A stretch of 38,207 bases of DNA from Thiotrichaceae bacterium (GTDB lineage: Bacteria > Pseudomonadota > Gammaproteobacteria > Thiotrichales > Thiotrichaceae). Location: NCBI GenBank assembly GCA_026989145.1, contig JALSJU010000130.1:1-38207 (forward strand). Direction: 5' to 3'. Under the pieces are notes generated by a model. That model searched no databases. It worked only from the letters and a program-made list of their open reading frames with translations, and was not told the DNA's origin. Position 1 is the stretch's first letter. Each line of letters begins with the position of its first letter. Below are positions 1 through 7,802 of the stretch, in pieces. The position numbers and the translations under genes were made by a program.

Positions 1-296
1 GCTCTATCTTGTATAACTTCTATTGCTAGTTCTACTAGCATGGCAAGTTGGTAGAGCTGTGCTGATTCTAATTTATTTAGGCGACCAGATTTTCGGCGAC
101 GGACTAAGGTTCGAGGATTAACATTCAATAGTTCGGATAATTCGGCCATGGTGATGCCTAGCCGTTGTTTGGTATACGGTATGATGCTGTACTCAAAACC
201 TTGTTCGATACGTTTTAGCAGGCCAAGGCGGGATGAGGCTGGCTTTAAGCCAAGTTGTTGTTCAAATGGGGTTGCTGGTTTGTTTTGTTGAGTCAT
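1..296 (-). CDS. Xre/MbcA/ParS-family antitoxin, 5' part only
   Basis: The gene starts with ATG at 294-296 and runs leftwards off the window, so 98 complete codons are visible. After a polar N-terminus the protein has a helix-turn-helix region with the sequence GITMAELSELLNVNPRTLVR followed by RRKSGRLNKLES and a leucine-rich helix. This is the Xre-like HTH typical of the antitoxins of RES-domain and related toxins (COG5642 group). In that family the HTH binds the operon's own promoter and a C-terminal DUF2384 domain, expected beyond the edge, binds the toxin. The toxin gene should lie immediately to the left, outside this window. Family assignment is from motif recognition. Which toxin is paired with it cannot be told. 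Confidence 0.75.
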   Translation of the reverse strand, partial: MTQQNKPATPFEQQLGLKPASSRLGLLKRIEQGFEYSIIPYTKQRLGITMAELSELLNVNPRTLVRRRKSGRLNKLESAQLYQLAMLVELAIEVIQDR

Positions 297-410
297 GTTT
301 TGTAAAGCAATTAAAATAAAATAAGCAATTATCGACCACTCATTATTATCATACCAAAATCTTCTGGCATGGGTTCAGTTTTATGTGAATTCCAACCCGA
401 TGTAAATCCA

Positions 411-458
411 AATCAAAGGGGGGCAGACTTAATGGTACTGAGTCTGATCCCTTTGATT
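411..458. repeat. REP-like palindrome (AATCAAAGGG...CAGACT / AGTCTG...CCCTTTGATT)
   Basis: The arms 411-420 and 449-458 are perfect 10-bp complements, and 424-429 pairs with 441-446 around an 11-nt loop. The sequence style (AATCAAAGGGG..CAGACT) resembles the palindromes associated with REP-type tyrosine transposases (RAYT) in gammaproteobacteria. That link is from memory, not a search. It lies between the antitoxin and recB, which point away from each other, so it is unlikely to be an ordinary terminator for either. The rest of the 297-541 gap shows no gene. Confidence 0.55.
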
Positions 459-541
459 CCTTTATACGGGGGTAATGAATTACCTTTTGTGTTTTGAGCA
501 GTCGCTTTTCAAAGTCTCATCAATTAAGATAAAGCTTATTT

Positions 542-3500
542 TTGGTCAATCATCATTCTAATGTGAAAACTCTCAACCCTTACACCATACCGCTAGAGTC
601 TACAAACCTTATCGAGGCCAGTGCGGGTACGGGTAAGTCGTGGACAGTATCTTTATTGGTACTGCGTTTTATACTTGAAAAAGACCTAACTTTAGATCAA
701 ATTTTAGTCGTGACGTTTACCGAAGCAGCGACCAAAGAATTACGTGATGCTGTTCGGTCGCGGATTATAGAAGCACTTAGTTTTTTTCAAAATCCTACCG
801 CTGAAACTGATAAAAAGGAATATTCAGAGCTATATAATAAGCAAGCTCACGGCTCTGATGCAGATGCTATTTTACGACTTACTCGTGCCAAGCTAAGCAT
901 TGATGAAGCGGCAATATTTACGATACACAGTTTTTGCCAACGGGCTTTAACAGAATATGCTTTTGAAGCAAGCTTGCCGTTTGAAAGCGAATTGATTGAT
1001 GATGACAGTGAGTTAATGCTAAAGCTTAGCGATGACTTTTGGCGACAAAAATTTATAAAAGCTCCAAAAGCACTTTTATATTATTTACGCAATCATACAG
1101 TCAGCCCTGACAGTTTGTTACAAGATATTCGTAGTGTGGTCGGTAAACCTTATTTGAAACGTTATGGTCCCGATTCAAATAAGGCTGATGATAGTCTTTG
1201 GCAACAGTTAGAACGCTTGTTTGATACTGCTATAGAAGCGTGGCAAGCACAGGGCGCAGAAATCAAAGAGTTGCTGCTGGAAAATTATCAACGGCTTAAT
1301 CAGCGTAGCTATAAACCAGAACACATCTGCGAAGCCTGTGAGGCAATGGATGCTTTATTTGATGACCCGAGTTTATTTTTACAGGTTAAAAATGCGGTAC
1401 AAAAGATTCGCCAAGATAAATTAAGCACCGCGCTTAAAAAGAATCAAGAGCCACTTCCTGAAATTCCTTTTTTTAAAATCTGGCAAGACTATTTTGAGTG
1501 TTTAGAGAAAGTAGAGCAGGGTACAACTGATTATATTAATACAGTACGGATTGAGTTGTTAGATTTTATACAACGTAAACTGCCTGCAGAAAAGCATCAA
1601 ATGGGGGTACTTTCCTTTGATGATTTATTACTCAATTTACAGCAAGCTCTACAACAACATCCGCAGTTAGCATCTATATTAAGTCAACAATATCGAGCCG
1701 CACTCATTGATGAGTTTCAAGATACTGACAATATTCAGTATGATATTTTTAGTCGGATCTATAAAAGTAGTGAAAATACCGCACTTTTTTTAGTGGGAGA
1801 CCCGAAACAAGCTATTTATCGTTTTCGGGGGGGAGATATTCATACTTATTTAAAGGCGAAGCGAGATACTTTAGAAGCTAAGCGCTTTACCTTAAAAACG
1901 AATTGGCGATCACATCCGCAATTAATCAGCGCCTTTAATCTGCTTTATAGCAATGGTGTTAATTGTTTTAAAGATGAAAATATTAACTATATCAAAGTTG
2001 ATTCAGGTCTAGCTTCGCAACAACAGCACCCACTTTATAAAACAACTGCAGCGTTACAATTTTGGAAGTGTATTCCTGAGTTAACGGAGAAAGGATCTCC
2101 TGTAAATGGTTTGGAGGGTGTAAAGCAAATCATCAGTGCAGCAGTTGCTGGCGATATAGCGGCACGTTTAAATGATAGTTCGCTGGGTTTTGTGGGCAGT
2201 GATATTGCCATTTTAGTACGCTCACATAGCCAAGGGACGATGATTAAAGATGCACTTACTGCGCGCAATATTGCAAGTGTACAAAGCAGTAAAGACAGCA
2301 TTTTTGAGACTTTTGAAGCAGTAGAGTTATTACGCATATTAAAAGCTATTGTAGAGCCACAACAAGAGGACCAAGTACGGCGGGCTTTAGTTACGGAGAT
2401 TATCGGTACTAGCGCAAATGGTTTAATGTCTTTTGAAGAAAATACGGAAGAGTGGGAAATACAGCTAGCACAAGTCCAAGGGTGGCACACCCTTTGGAAA
2501 GAAAACGGCTTCTTAGCCATGTTTAATGATTTTATGCAGAAGCTGTCATTACACCAAAGGTTATTATCATTTGCTGATGGAGAACGACGTTTAACTAATC
2601 TGTTGCAACTTTCTGAATTAATACATCACGCAGTGGATCAACACGCTTTGAGTATGGAAGAGGTTCTACGCTGGCTAGAAAATCAACAACAAAATTCTGC
2701 CTTAAAAGAATCAGAGTTACGTCTCGAAAGTGATAGTAAATTAGTCAAAATAGTCACAATTTGGAAATCTAAAGGTCTAGAGTATCCGATTGTTTATTGT
2801 CCTTTTGTCGGTCTTAACAGATTTGACTTCAAGGAACGTATTTTTAGTTTCTATAAAAATAATCAAGCCTGTCTTGAAATTGGTTCCAGAGACGTTGATG
2901 AACATAAACTGATTAAAAAAGAGGAAGAGGATGCTGAAGAAGCGCGCTTGCTTTATGTTGCGCTAACTCGTGCTAAATACCAATGTACCATTGTTTGTTT
3001 TCCTGAATTGATTAAAGGCGAGCCAGATAAATCAGCATTGGGTTGGTTATTATCTAAAGGTCTATTGGTTGGTAAAACTGCAAAAGAAAAAAAGGCGTTT
3101 ACAGCTAGTTATCAAGAATCATTACTTGAATTATCAAAAAATGATGAAATATCGGTTGAAACGTTACCAGTTTATGAAGCTGAGCTTATTTTCAATGATC
3201 AACAAAAAGAGGCAACATTAATAGCCAAGAGTTTTACTGCAGCACTTAAACCGCAAGCACAAATAACCAGCTTTAGTGGCTTAACTGCAGGGGCACATGC
3301 AACTGCTGATGTACAAATAGAAATCCCCGATCATGATGCGCAGACTCATAACGTGCAAACTAGTAAGGCGCAACTACCACCGTTAGGTGATGATGAGTTT
3401 CCTCGCGGACCAACTGCAGGTAGCGCCTTGCATGAGGTATATGAGAATATCGACTTCACCACTTCACTTGATCAACAGCAAGAAACGGTTTTAAATAGCC

Positions 3501-4129
3501 TTCTCAAGTGGGGCTATGCCGATAAGCATTTGCCTGCCGCAAACCTATTAGTGAGTAACAGCTTAAAAGCAACGATGGCTGATGACCTTTCGCTGGCAAT
3601 GCTCGCTAACAAAGCACGTTTAAATGAAATGGAGTTTCATTTACCGCTCGCGCATTTAGAACTTGAGGATTTAAAACAAATATTATTTCAGCATCTACCA
3701 AAATCGGAACAATGGCAAGTCGTACGAGAGGCTGTTAATACGCTGAAATTTGATCAAGTGAAAGGGTATTTAAAAGGCTTTATTGATTTAATTTTTGTGC
3801 ACGAAAATCAATACTACGTGGCCGATTACAAATCAAATGCCTTATTAGACTATCAACCTAAAAGTTTAATGTCAGTGATGGCAGATTCGCATTATTATTT
3901 ACAATACTTATTGTACAGCGTCGCCTTACACCGCTATTTAGCAAAAAGATTAGCTGATTACTCATGGGAGTCACATGTCGGTGGTGTTTATTATTTGTTT
4001 ATTCGTGGCATGAGTGAGGACAAAACAGAAGATGTTGCGCTAAAAAATGGCGTGTTTTTTGATAAACCGTCTTTTGAATTGATAAATGCTCTCGATAGTC
4101 TATTTACACGAGAACTCGAAAATGTCTGA
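542..4129 (+). CDS. recB: Exodeoxyribonuclease V subunit beta (RecB)
   Basis: The product is the helicase-nuclease subunit of RecBCD, which unwinds and degrades double-strand ends and loads RecA at Chi sites. The 1195 residues match the usual length of about 1180. The N-terminal helicase Walker A is ASAGTGKS at about residues 26-33. The DEFQDTD motif II is near residue 390, followed by VGDPKQAIYRFRGGD. The C-terminal RecB nuclease has GSALHEVYEN and then GFIDLIF and VADYKSN near residue 1094, which keep the Asp and Lys of the nuclease centre. TTG at 542 is the most upstream start, because an in-frame stop lies at 530-532. GTG at 563 is an alternative, and neither has a clear Shine-Dalgarno. 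It overlaps recD by 8 nt. recC is not upstream, unlike in enterics. Confidence 0.96.
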   Translation: MVNHHSNVKTLNPYTIPLESTNLIEASAGTGKSWTVSLLVLRFILEKDLTLDQILVVTFTEAATKELRDAVRSRIIEALSFFQNPTAETDKKEYSELYNKQAHGSDADAILRLTRAKLSIDEAAIFTIHSFCQRALTEYAFEASLPFESELIDDDSELMLKLSDDFWRQKFIKAPKALLYYLRNHTVSPDSLLQDIRSVVGKPYLKRYGPDSNKADDSLWQQLERLFDTAIEAWQAQGAEIKELLLENYQRLNQRSYKPEHICEACEAMDALFDDPSLFLQVKNAVQKIRQDKLSTALKKNQEPLPEIPFFKIWQDYFECLEKVEQGTTDYINTVRIELLDFIQRKLPAEKHQMGVLSFDDLLLNLQQALQQHPQLASILSQQYRAALIDEFQDTDNIQYDIFSRIYKSSENTALFLVGDPKQAIYRFRGGDIHTYLKAKRDTLEAKRFTLKTNWRSHPQLISAFNLLYSNGVNCFKDENINYIKVDSGLASQQQHPLYKTTAALQFWKCIPELTEKGSPVNGLEGVKQIISAAVAGDIAARLNDSSLGFVGSDIAILVRSHSQGTMIKDALTARNIASVQSSKDSIFETFEAVELLRILKAIVEPQQEDQVRRALVTEIIGTSANGLMSFEENTEEWEIQLAQVQGWHTLWKENGFLAMFNDFMQKLSLHQRLLSFADGERRLTNLLQLSELIHHAVDQHALSMEEVLRWLENQQQNSALKESELRLESDSKLVKIVTIWKSKGLEYPIVYCPFVGLNRFDFKERIFSFYKNNQACLEIGSRDVDEHKLIKKEEEDAEEARLLYVALTRAKYQCTIVCFPELIKGEPDKSALGWLLSKGLLVGKTAKEKKAFTASYQESLLELSKNDEISVETLPVYEAELIFNDQQKEATLIAKSFTAALKPQAQITSFSGLTAGAHATADVQIEIPDHDAQTHNVQTSKAQLPPLGDDEFPRGPTAGSALHEVYENIDFTTSLDQQQETVLNSLLKWGYADKHLPAANLLVSNSLKATMADDLSLAMLANKARLNEMEFHLPLAHLELEDLKQILFQHLPKSEQWQVVREAVNTLKFDQVKGYLKGFIDLIFVHENQYYVADYKSNALLDYQPKSLMSVMADSHYYLQYLLYSVALHRYLAKRLADYSWESHVGGVYYLFIRGMSEDKTEDVALKNGVFFDKPSFELINALDSLFTRELENV

Positions 4130-5960
4130 ACAACTCAGCTTAGATCTTATGCAGGCACCGTCAATCGATAACTCAACACCTGAGCTTGTTGATTCTGAAA
4201 TCATTGATTCTAACAATAATGACTACGAAGCCTTAGATTATCAACTGGCACAATTACTCCAGCAACAAAATGGCAAAACCAATCAAACACTAAAAGAGCA
4301 TACTTTAGCGATCAGCAAACACACCCGAGAAGGGCAGATTTTTATAGCGTGTTCAGCCGATGATAAAACAGAGTTGTTAAACACACATGTGGTAGGGGTA
4401 ACAGGGGATTACAAACCATTAATTTTGGATAACGATTACCTTTATTTGAACCGTTACTTTTCGTATCAGCAACAATTAGCGGATAATATTTCAAAGCGTC
4501 GATTAATCAGTGATAAGCCGATTCCAGAATGGCTAGAAAAGAGGTTAACTCATTATTTTGCCGAAGATACTAAGCTGCAATCAAAGAGTGATTTAAAGGA
4601 AAATGAATCAATAAACTGGCAACAAAAAGCCACTGAACTCACATTAAAACAACCTTTTTTAGTGCTTTCTGGCGGGCCAGGTACGGGTAAAACAACCACT
4701 GTCAGTCGTATACTGGCTTTGTTACAAGAACAGCATGCAGAAGTACAACATCAGAACGAGACAAACGAGGGGGCTACTTATGATAAAAAATTACGCATTT
4801 TACTGGCAGCGCCCACCGGAAAGGCCGCTATTCGATTGCTAGACTCTTTAAAAAATGCACAAAACAAACTTGGCTTACCCAAAGAGCTGAGTGCGAATAT
4901 GCCTACACAAGCCAGTACCTTGCACAAGCTCTTAGGTTATCAGCCTAATAATACACAGTTTAAGCATCATTCAAATAACCCGCTACCCGCTGATGTTGTT
5001 ATTATTGATGAAGCGTCTATGATTGATATTGCGATGATGGCTAAATTGCTTGATGCTATTCCTGTGTCGGCAACCTTAATTTTAGTGGGCGATAAAGACC
5101 AACTCTCATCCGTAGAAATAGGCTCTGTTTTCAGTGACATTTGTCATGGTTTAGCAGGCACAGAACATCTTATTACCTTACAAAAAAACTGGCGTTTTTC
5201 AGAACACAGCGGTATTGGACAATTAGCTAAAGCAGTTAATAATAATGAGGCTGATTTCTCACTGTCTCTCTTAGCTAGTGATGATCTGACTGATTGCAAC
5301 CTATTAACCCCAACTATCATAGATCCACCGCAAATACCTAAATTGCTCATTGAGCCTTGGCAACATTATTTCGATCTCTTGAAGCAGCCTGATGCAACCG
5401 TTGATGAAATATTTGATGCGTTTAATGAATACCGTATTTTATGTGCGTTGCGCCGTGGCTTAAATGGTAGCCAATGGCTGAGTGATAGAGTTGAAATAGA
5501 AATTGCAAAACTAGGGATGCTGAATACAAAAAGTACGGGATCGTGGTACCATGGAAGACCGGTCATGATTACTCAAAATAGCTACAGTAAAGGACTGTTT
5601 AATGGTGATACAGGCATTGCGTTGTTGGTTGATAATCAATTAAATGTCTACTTTCCGGATAACAGTAACGTGCAGGAAAACCAAGCAAATTGTTATAAGT
5701 CGTTTGCACCGATCAGGTTGCCCGTTCATGAAACCACGTGGGCAATGACTATACATAAAAGCCAAGGCTCAGAGTTTAATCAAGTTACGCTAGTGCTTCC
5801 TCATGAAGTTATGCCACTGTTAACCAAACAATTGGTTTATACAGGTATCACCCGCGCGAAGAAACGAGTTAGTATTATTGCGACGGATGAAATTTTAAAA
5901 GCAGGTATTATGACAGAAGCCGTGACGGCAACACGAATCGCTGAGAAACTTGTACCCTAA
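4122..5960 (+). CDS. recD: Exodeoxyribonuclease V subunit alpha (RecD)
   Basis: The product is the 5'-3' SF1 helicase subunit of RecBCD. Walker A is GGPGTGKTTT near residues 184-192, Walker B is VVIIDEASM, and then come VGDKDQLSSVEIGS, TIHKSQGSEF and YTGITRAKKR, the expected late helicase motifs. I chose ATG 4122 (612 aa, close to the 608 aa of E. coli), which overlaps the recB stop by 8 nt. The in-frame ATG at 4086 would add 12 residues that lie entirely within recB. The overlap suggests translational coupling and 1:1 synthesis with RecB. The last codons and the stop lie inside the left arm of a long palindrome (5952-6151). Confidence 0.95.
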   Translation: MSEQLSLDLMQAPSIDNSTPELVDSEIIDSNNNDYEALDYQLAQLLQQQNGKTNQTLKEHTLAISKHTREGQIFIACSADDKTELLNTHVVGVTGDYKPLILDNDYLYLNRYFSYQQQLADNISKRRLISDKPIPEWLEKRLTHYFAEDTKLQSKSDLKENESINWQQKATELTLKQPFLVLSGGPGTGKTTTVSRILALLQEQHAEVQHQNETNEGATYDKKLRILLAAPTGKAAIRLLDSLKNAQNKLGLPKELSANMPTQASTLHKLLGYQPNNTQFKHHSNNPLPADVVIIDEASMIDIAMMAKLLDAIPVSATLILVGDKDQLSSVEIGSVFSDICHGLAGTEHLITLQKNWRFSEHSGIGQLAKAVNNNEADFSLSLLASDDLTDCNLLTPTIIDPPQIPKLLIEPWQHYFDLLKQPDATVDEIFDAFNEYRILCALRRGLNGSQWLSDRVEIEIAKLGMLNTKSTGSWYHGRPVMITQNSYSKGLFNGDTGIALLVDNQLNVYFPDNSNVQENQANCYKSFAPIRLPVHETTWAMTIHKSQGSEFNQVTLVLPHEVMPLLTKQLVYTGITRAKKRVSIIATDEILKAGIMTEAVTATRIAEKLVP

Positions 5961-6151
5961 TCCCCAGATAGAAACAAGATGATAGCATAAGCCTTTGATT
6001 CCATGGAGCATCCCAAAAGCACTCGATTACACTAAAGCATAATTGACTGCAGTAGCGCTCACTAAACCTACGGGTGAAACGATTTCTTTTCGAGTATCCT
6101 ATGAAACCAAAGTCTTGCACTCTCGTTAGCGTTTATATCTGGGGGGGGTAC
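5952..6151. repeat. Long imperfect palindrome overlapping the recD stop
   Basis: The left arm begins GTACCC (5952-5957, codons of recD), then CCCCAGATA (5962-5970). The right arm ends TATCTGGGG, extra Gs and GGGTAC (6136-6151). Inside, the left-arm stretch CCTTTGATTCCATGGAGCATCC pairs imperfectly with the right arm around 6085-6115, so complementarity extends about 70-75 bp per arm. This looks like an old miniature inverted-repeat element or a very long 3' hairpin. An eight-G run sits at 6141-6148. No transposase or ORF is seen. Confidence 0.55.
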
Positions 6152-6211
6152 TTTGAAATATGATTCGTTACCGAGCTACTGAAGAAAAGATCTTCTGTGT
6201 CACCTTTTTAA

Positions 6212-6635
6212 GGAAACTCTGAATATAACCTAGTTGTGTTCTGTGAGTTTACAAGGCATCAAGCCCTAGGCGTATTTTTGAGAGTGGTCTCTCCCTTCAC
6301 AAAAAGCTACAACAACGGAATTGATGACTTGTACACTCACCCTGCGGGGCAATGCCAGAACCCAGCTAGTACATCAACCAGTCTAAAGTGTCTATATCAG
6401 TTGATTTGTAAGCGTCTAGGGCTAAGCGCACTTTGCAGGGAATGGTTGTTCCCTTCACAAGAAGTGCAACAACGCCCTAGACGCTTACAAATCAACCCTT
6501 TGGGCGCTTCTGTAATGCCCCGCCTCTGCGTTGCACCACTTGCTAAGGGAATAACCATTACCTTCAGCGAGACATTACAGAAACGCTGATACAGACACTT
6601 TGGACTGGTTGATGTACTAGGTTATCCAGAGGTTC
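6212..6635. mobile_element. Family 1 miniature element (copy B), interrupted by a second element
   Basis: The left end reads GGAAACTCTGAATATAACC after TTAA at 6208-6211. The right end reads CTAGGTTATCCAGAGGTTC, the inverse complement of the ends of the copies at 12431 and 24280. The core contains ACAAGGCATCAAG and TTGATGACTTGT arms and a CCCTTCACAA segment shared with the other copies. Removing 6370-6620 restores a right half that matches 24510-24540 closely. The right flank has lost its expected TTAA. There is no transposase, so the element is non-autonomous. The GGAA..TGAATAA end and YTAR-like target recall IS5-group elements. This is an inference. Confidence 0.8.
6370..6616. mobile_element. 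Nested miniature element with about 31-bp inverted ends and CTAG duplication
   Basis: The terminal arms start TACATCAACCAGTC (6370) and end GACTGGTTGATGTA (6616). Together with the flanking CTAG at 6366-6369 and 6617-6620, the 35-bp arms differ at only two positions. CTAG is duplicated exactly, as for a 4-bp target-site duplication. Inside are two strong hairpins: TTGATTTGTAAGCGTCTAGG from 6401 pairs with CCTAGACGCTTACAAATCAA ending about 6495, and TTCTGTAATG (about 6508-6518) pairs with CATTACAGAA (6572-6582). A TGGTTGTTCCCTTCACAA segment is shared with the core of family 1, so the two families are related. Confidence 0.8.
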
Positions 6636-6647
6636 GAATAGCCAACC

Positions 6648-7646
6648 TTAACTCGTCATATACTTCGCTAATAATTCTTGTTGAGTGCTCTTTTTAAGCC
6701 GTGCGCCAAAAGTCGCGACAATTCTAGCAGCTGCTTCACTGGCTAAAAGCCCTGCATCCCTATCACTAAATCCGTGTGTTAGTGCGTACATAAAAGCGCC
6801 AGCAAACATATCACCCGCGCCATTGGTATCAATCGCTTTAACCTTACTGACTTCAATATCAACGTGTTTATCACCCGTAATAACTTTAGCGCCTTTACTG
6901 CCTAGAGTAACAATGACTTTATCGGCAATTTTTTGAAGCGCAATAATTGCATCATCTAAATTATTTGTGGCGGTATAAACTTGCGCTTCTTCTTCGTTAC
7001 AAAACAGCACATCAACGCCATCACCAATAATTTCAGCAACACCATCTTTAAAATAAGTCACCATTGCGGGGTCTGAAAAGGTAAATGCTGTCTTAACACC
7101 ATTTTGTTTGGCTATTTGACGCGCAGCAATGGCAGCATTACGAGAAACATCTGAAGTGACTAAATAGCCTTCAATGTATAAATATTCAGAATTTTTTAAT
7201 TCATTAAGATGTAGGTCAGATTCAGAAAAATCAGAAGTAATGCCGAGGTAGGTATTCATGGTGCGCTCAGCATCTTCTGTAACCATGACTAAGCATTCGC
7301 CAGTGACGCCGTCACCCTTTACTTGATCGAGCTTCGTTTCTACACCCGCTTCGGCAAGATCTTTCATATAGAAATCACCCGTTTCATCATCAGCAACTTT
7401 GCAGGCATAAAAAGTTTTAGCGCCAAATTGACTCGCTGCAACAATGCTGTTGGCAGCTGATCCACCACCGGCACGTTTCTTTAACCCAAAGGTTTTATTT
7501 AAGCCTGCAAGTAGGGTATGAAGTTGGTCTTTCTCGATCAAGGTCATCAATCCTTTCTCGATACCTTTTTCTTTAAAAAATGCTTCAGTGACTTCAAACT
7601 CTTTATCAACAAGTGCGTTGCCGATGCCGTAAACGTGGTATTTCAT
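6648..7646 (-). CDS. PfkB-family carbohydrate/nucleoside kinase (adenosine kinase-like)
   Basis: The 332-residue ribokinase-fold protein has the N-terminal substrate region GIGNALVDKEFEV, the glycine-rich RAGGGSAANSI motif, and the PfkB signature DTNGAGDMFAGAFM near residues 270-283, which supplies the catalytic Asp and the anion hole. Proteins of this subgroup are usually annotated as adenosine kinase in proteobacteria, which would salvage adenosine to AMP. The substrate cannot be proven from sequence. ATG at 7644-7646 has only a weak upstream purine tract. It is divergent from icd across a 156-bp gap and ends next to the nested repeat cluster. Confidence 0.88.
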   Translation of the reverse strand: MKYHVYGIGNALVDKEFEVTEAFFKEKGIEKGLMTLIEKDQLHTLLAGLNKTFGLKKRAGGGSAANSIVAASQFGAKTFYACKVADDETGDFYMKDLAEAGVETKLDQVKGDGVTGECLVMVTEDAERTMNTYLGITSDFSESDLHLNELKNSEYLYIEGYLVTSDVSRNAAIAARQIAKQNGVKTAFTFSDPAMVTYFKDGVAEIIGDGVDVLFCNEEEAQVYTATNNLDDAIIALQKIADKVIVTLGSKGAKVITGDKHVDIEVSKVKAIDTNGAGDMFAGAFMYALTHGFSDRDAGLLASEAAARIVATFGARLKKSTQQELLAKYMTS

Positions 7647-7764
7647 AGGTTTCCCGATACTATGGATTAAATGGTGCGCGAGATTTTACAGGTTTTTAGA
7701 AAAAACTAACACTTGTTTTGAGTATCTTGTTTTGTATTTAAATGTCCCCATTCTTTTATTTATT

Positions 7765-7788
7765 ATTCTCATTCTCATTCTCATTCTG
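7765..7788 (+). repeat. Hexanucleotide tandem repeat (ATTCTC x3 + ATTCTG) in the icd leader
   Basis: Four tandem 6-bp units occupy 7765-7788, ending 14 nt before the icd ATG at 7803. Between the repeat and the start codon there is no purine-rich Shine-Dalgarno (only TGAAACAAACTCACTT). The tract is pyrimidine-rich. Copy-number change here would alter leader length in 6-nt steps. Confidence 0.85.
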
Positions 7789-7802
7789 AAACAAACTCAC
7801 TT

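Noticed and set aside
4086-4121. Upstream ATG for recD adding 12 residues
   Set aside because: It lies within recB, lacks a ribosome site, and gives a length and N-terminus unlike RecD. ATG 4122 fits better.
6141-6148. Run of eight G as a phase-variation tract
   Set aside because: It is outside any gene and at the end of a palindrome arm, so slippage would not switch a reading frame.
6236-6589. Open frame of 117 codons in the nested repeat cluster
   Set aside because: It runs through inverted arms of two miniature elements, has no recognisable domain, and its frame is not kept in the other copies of family 1.
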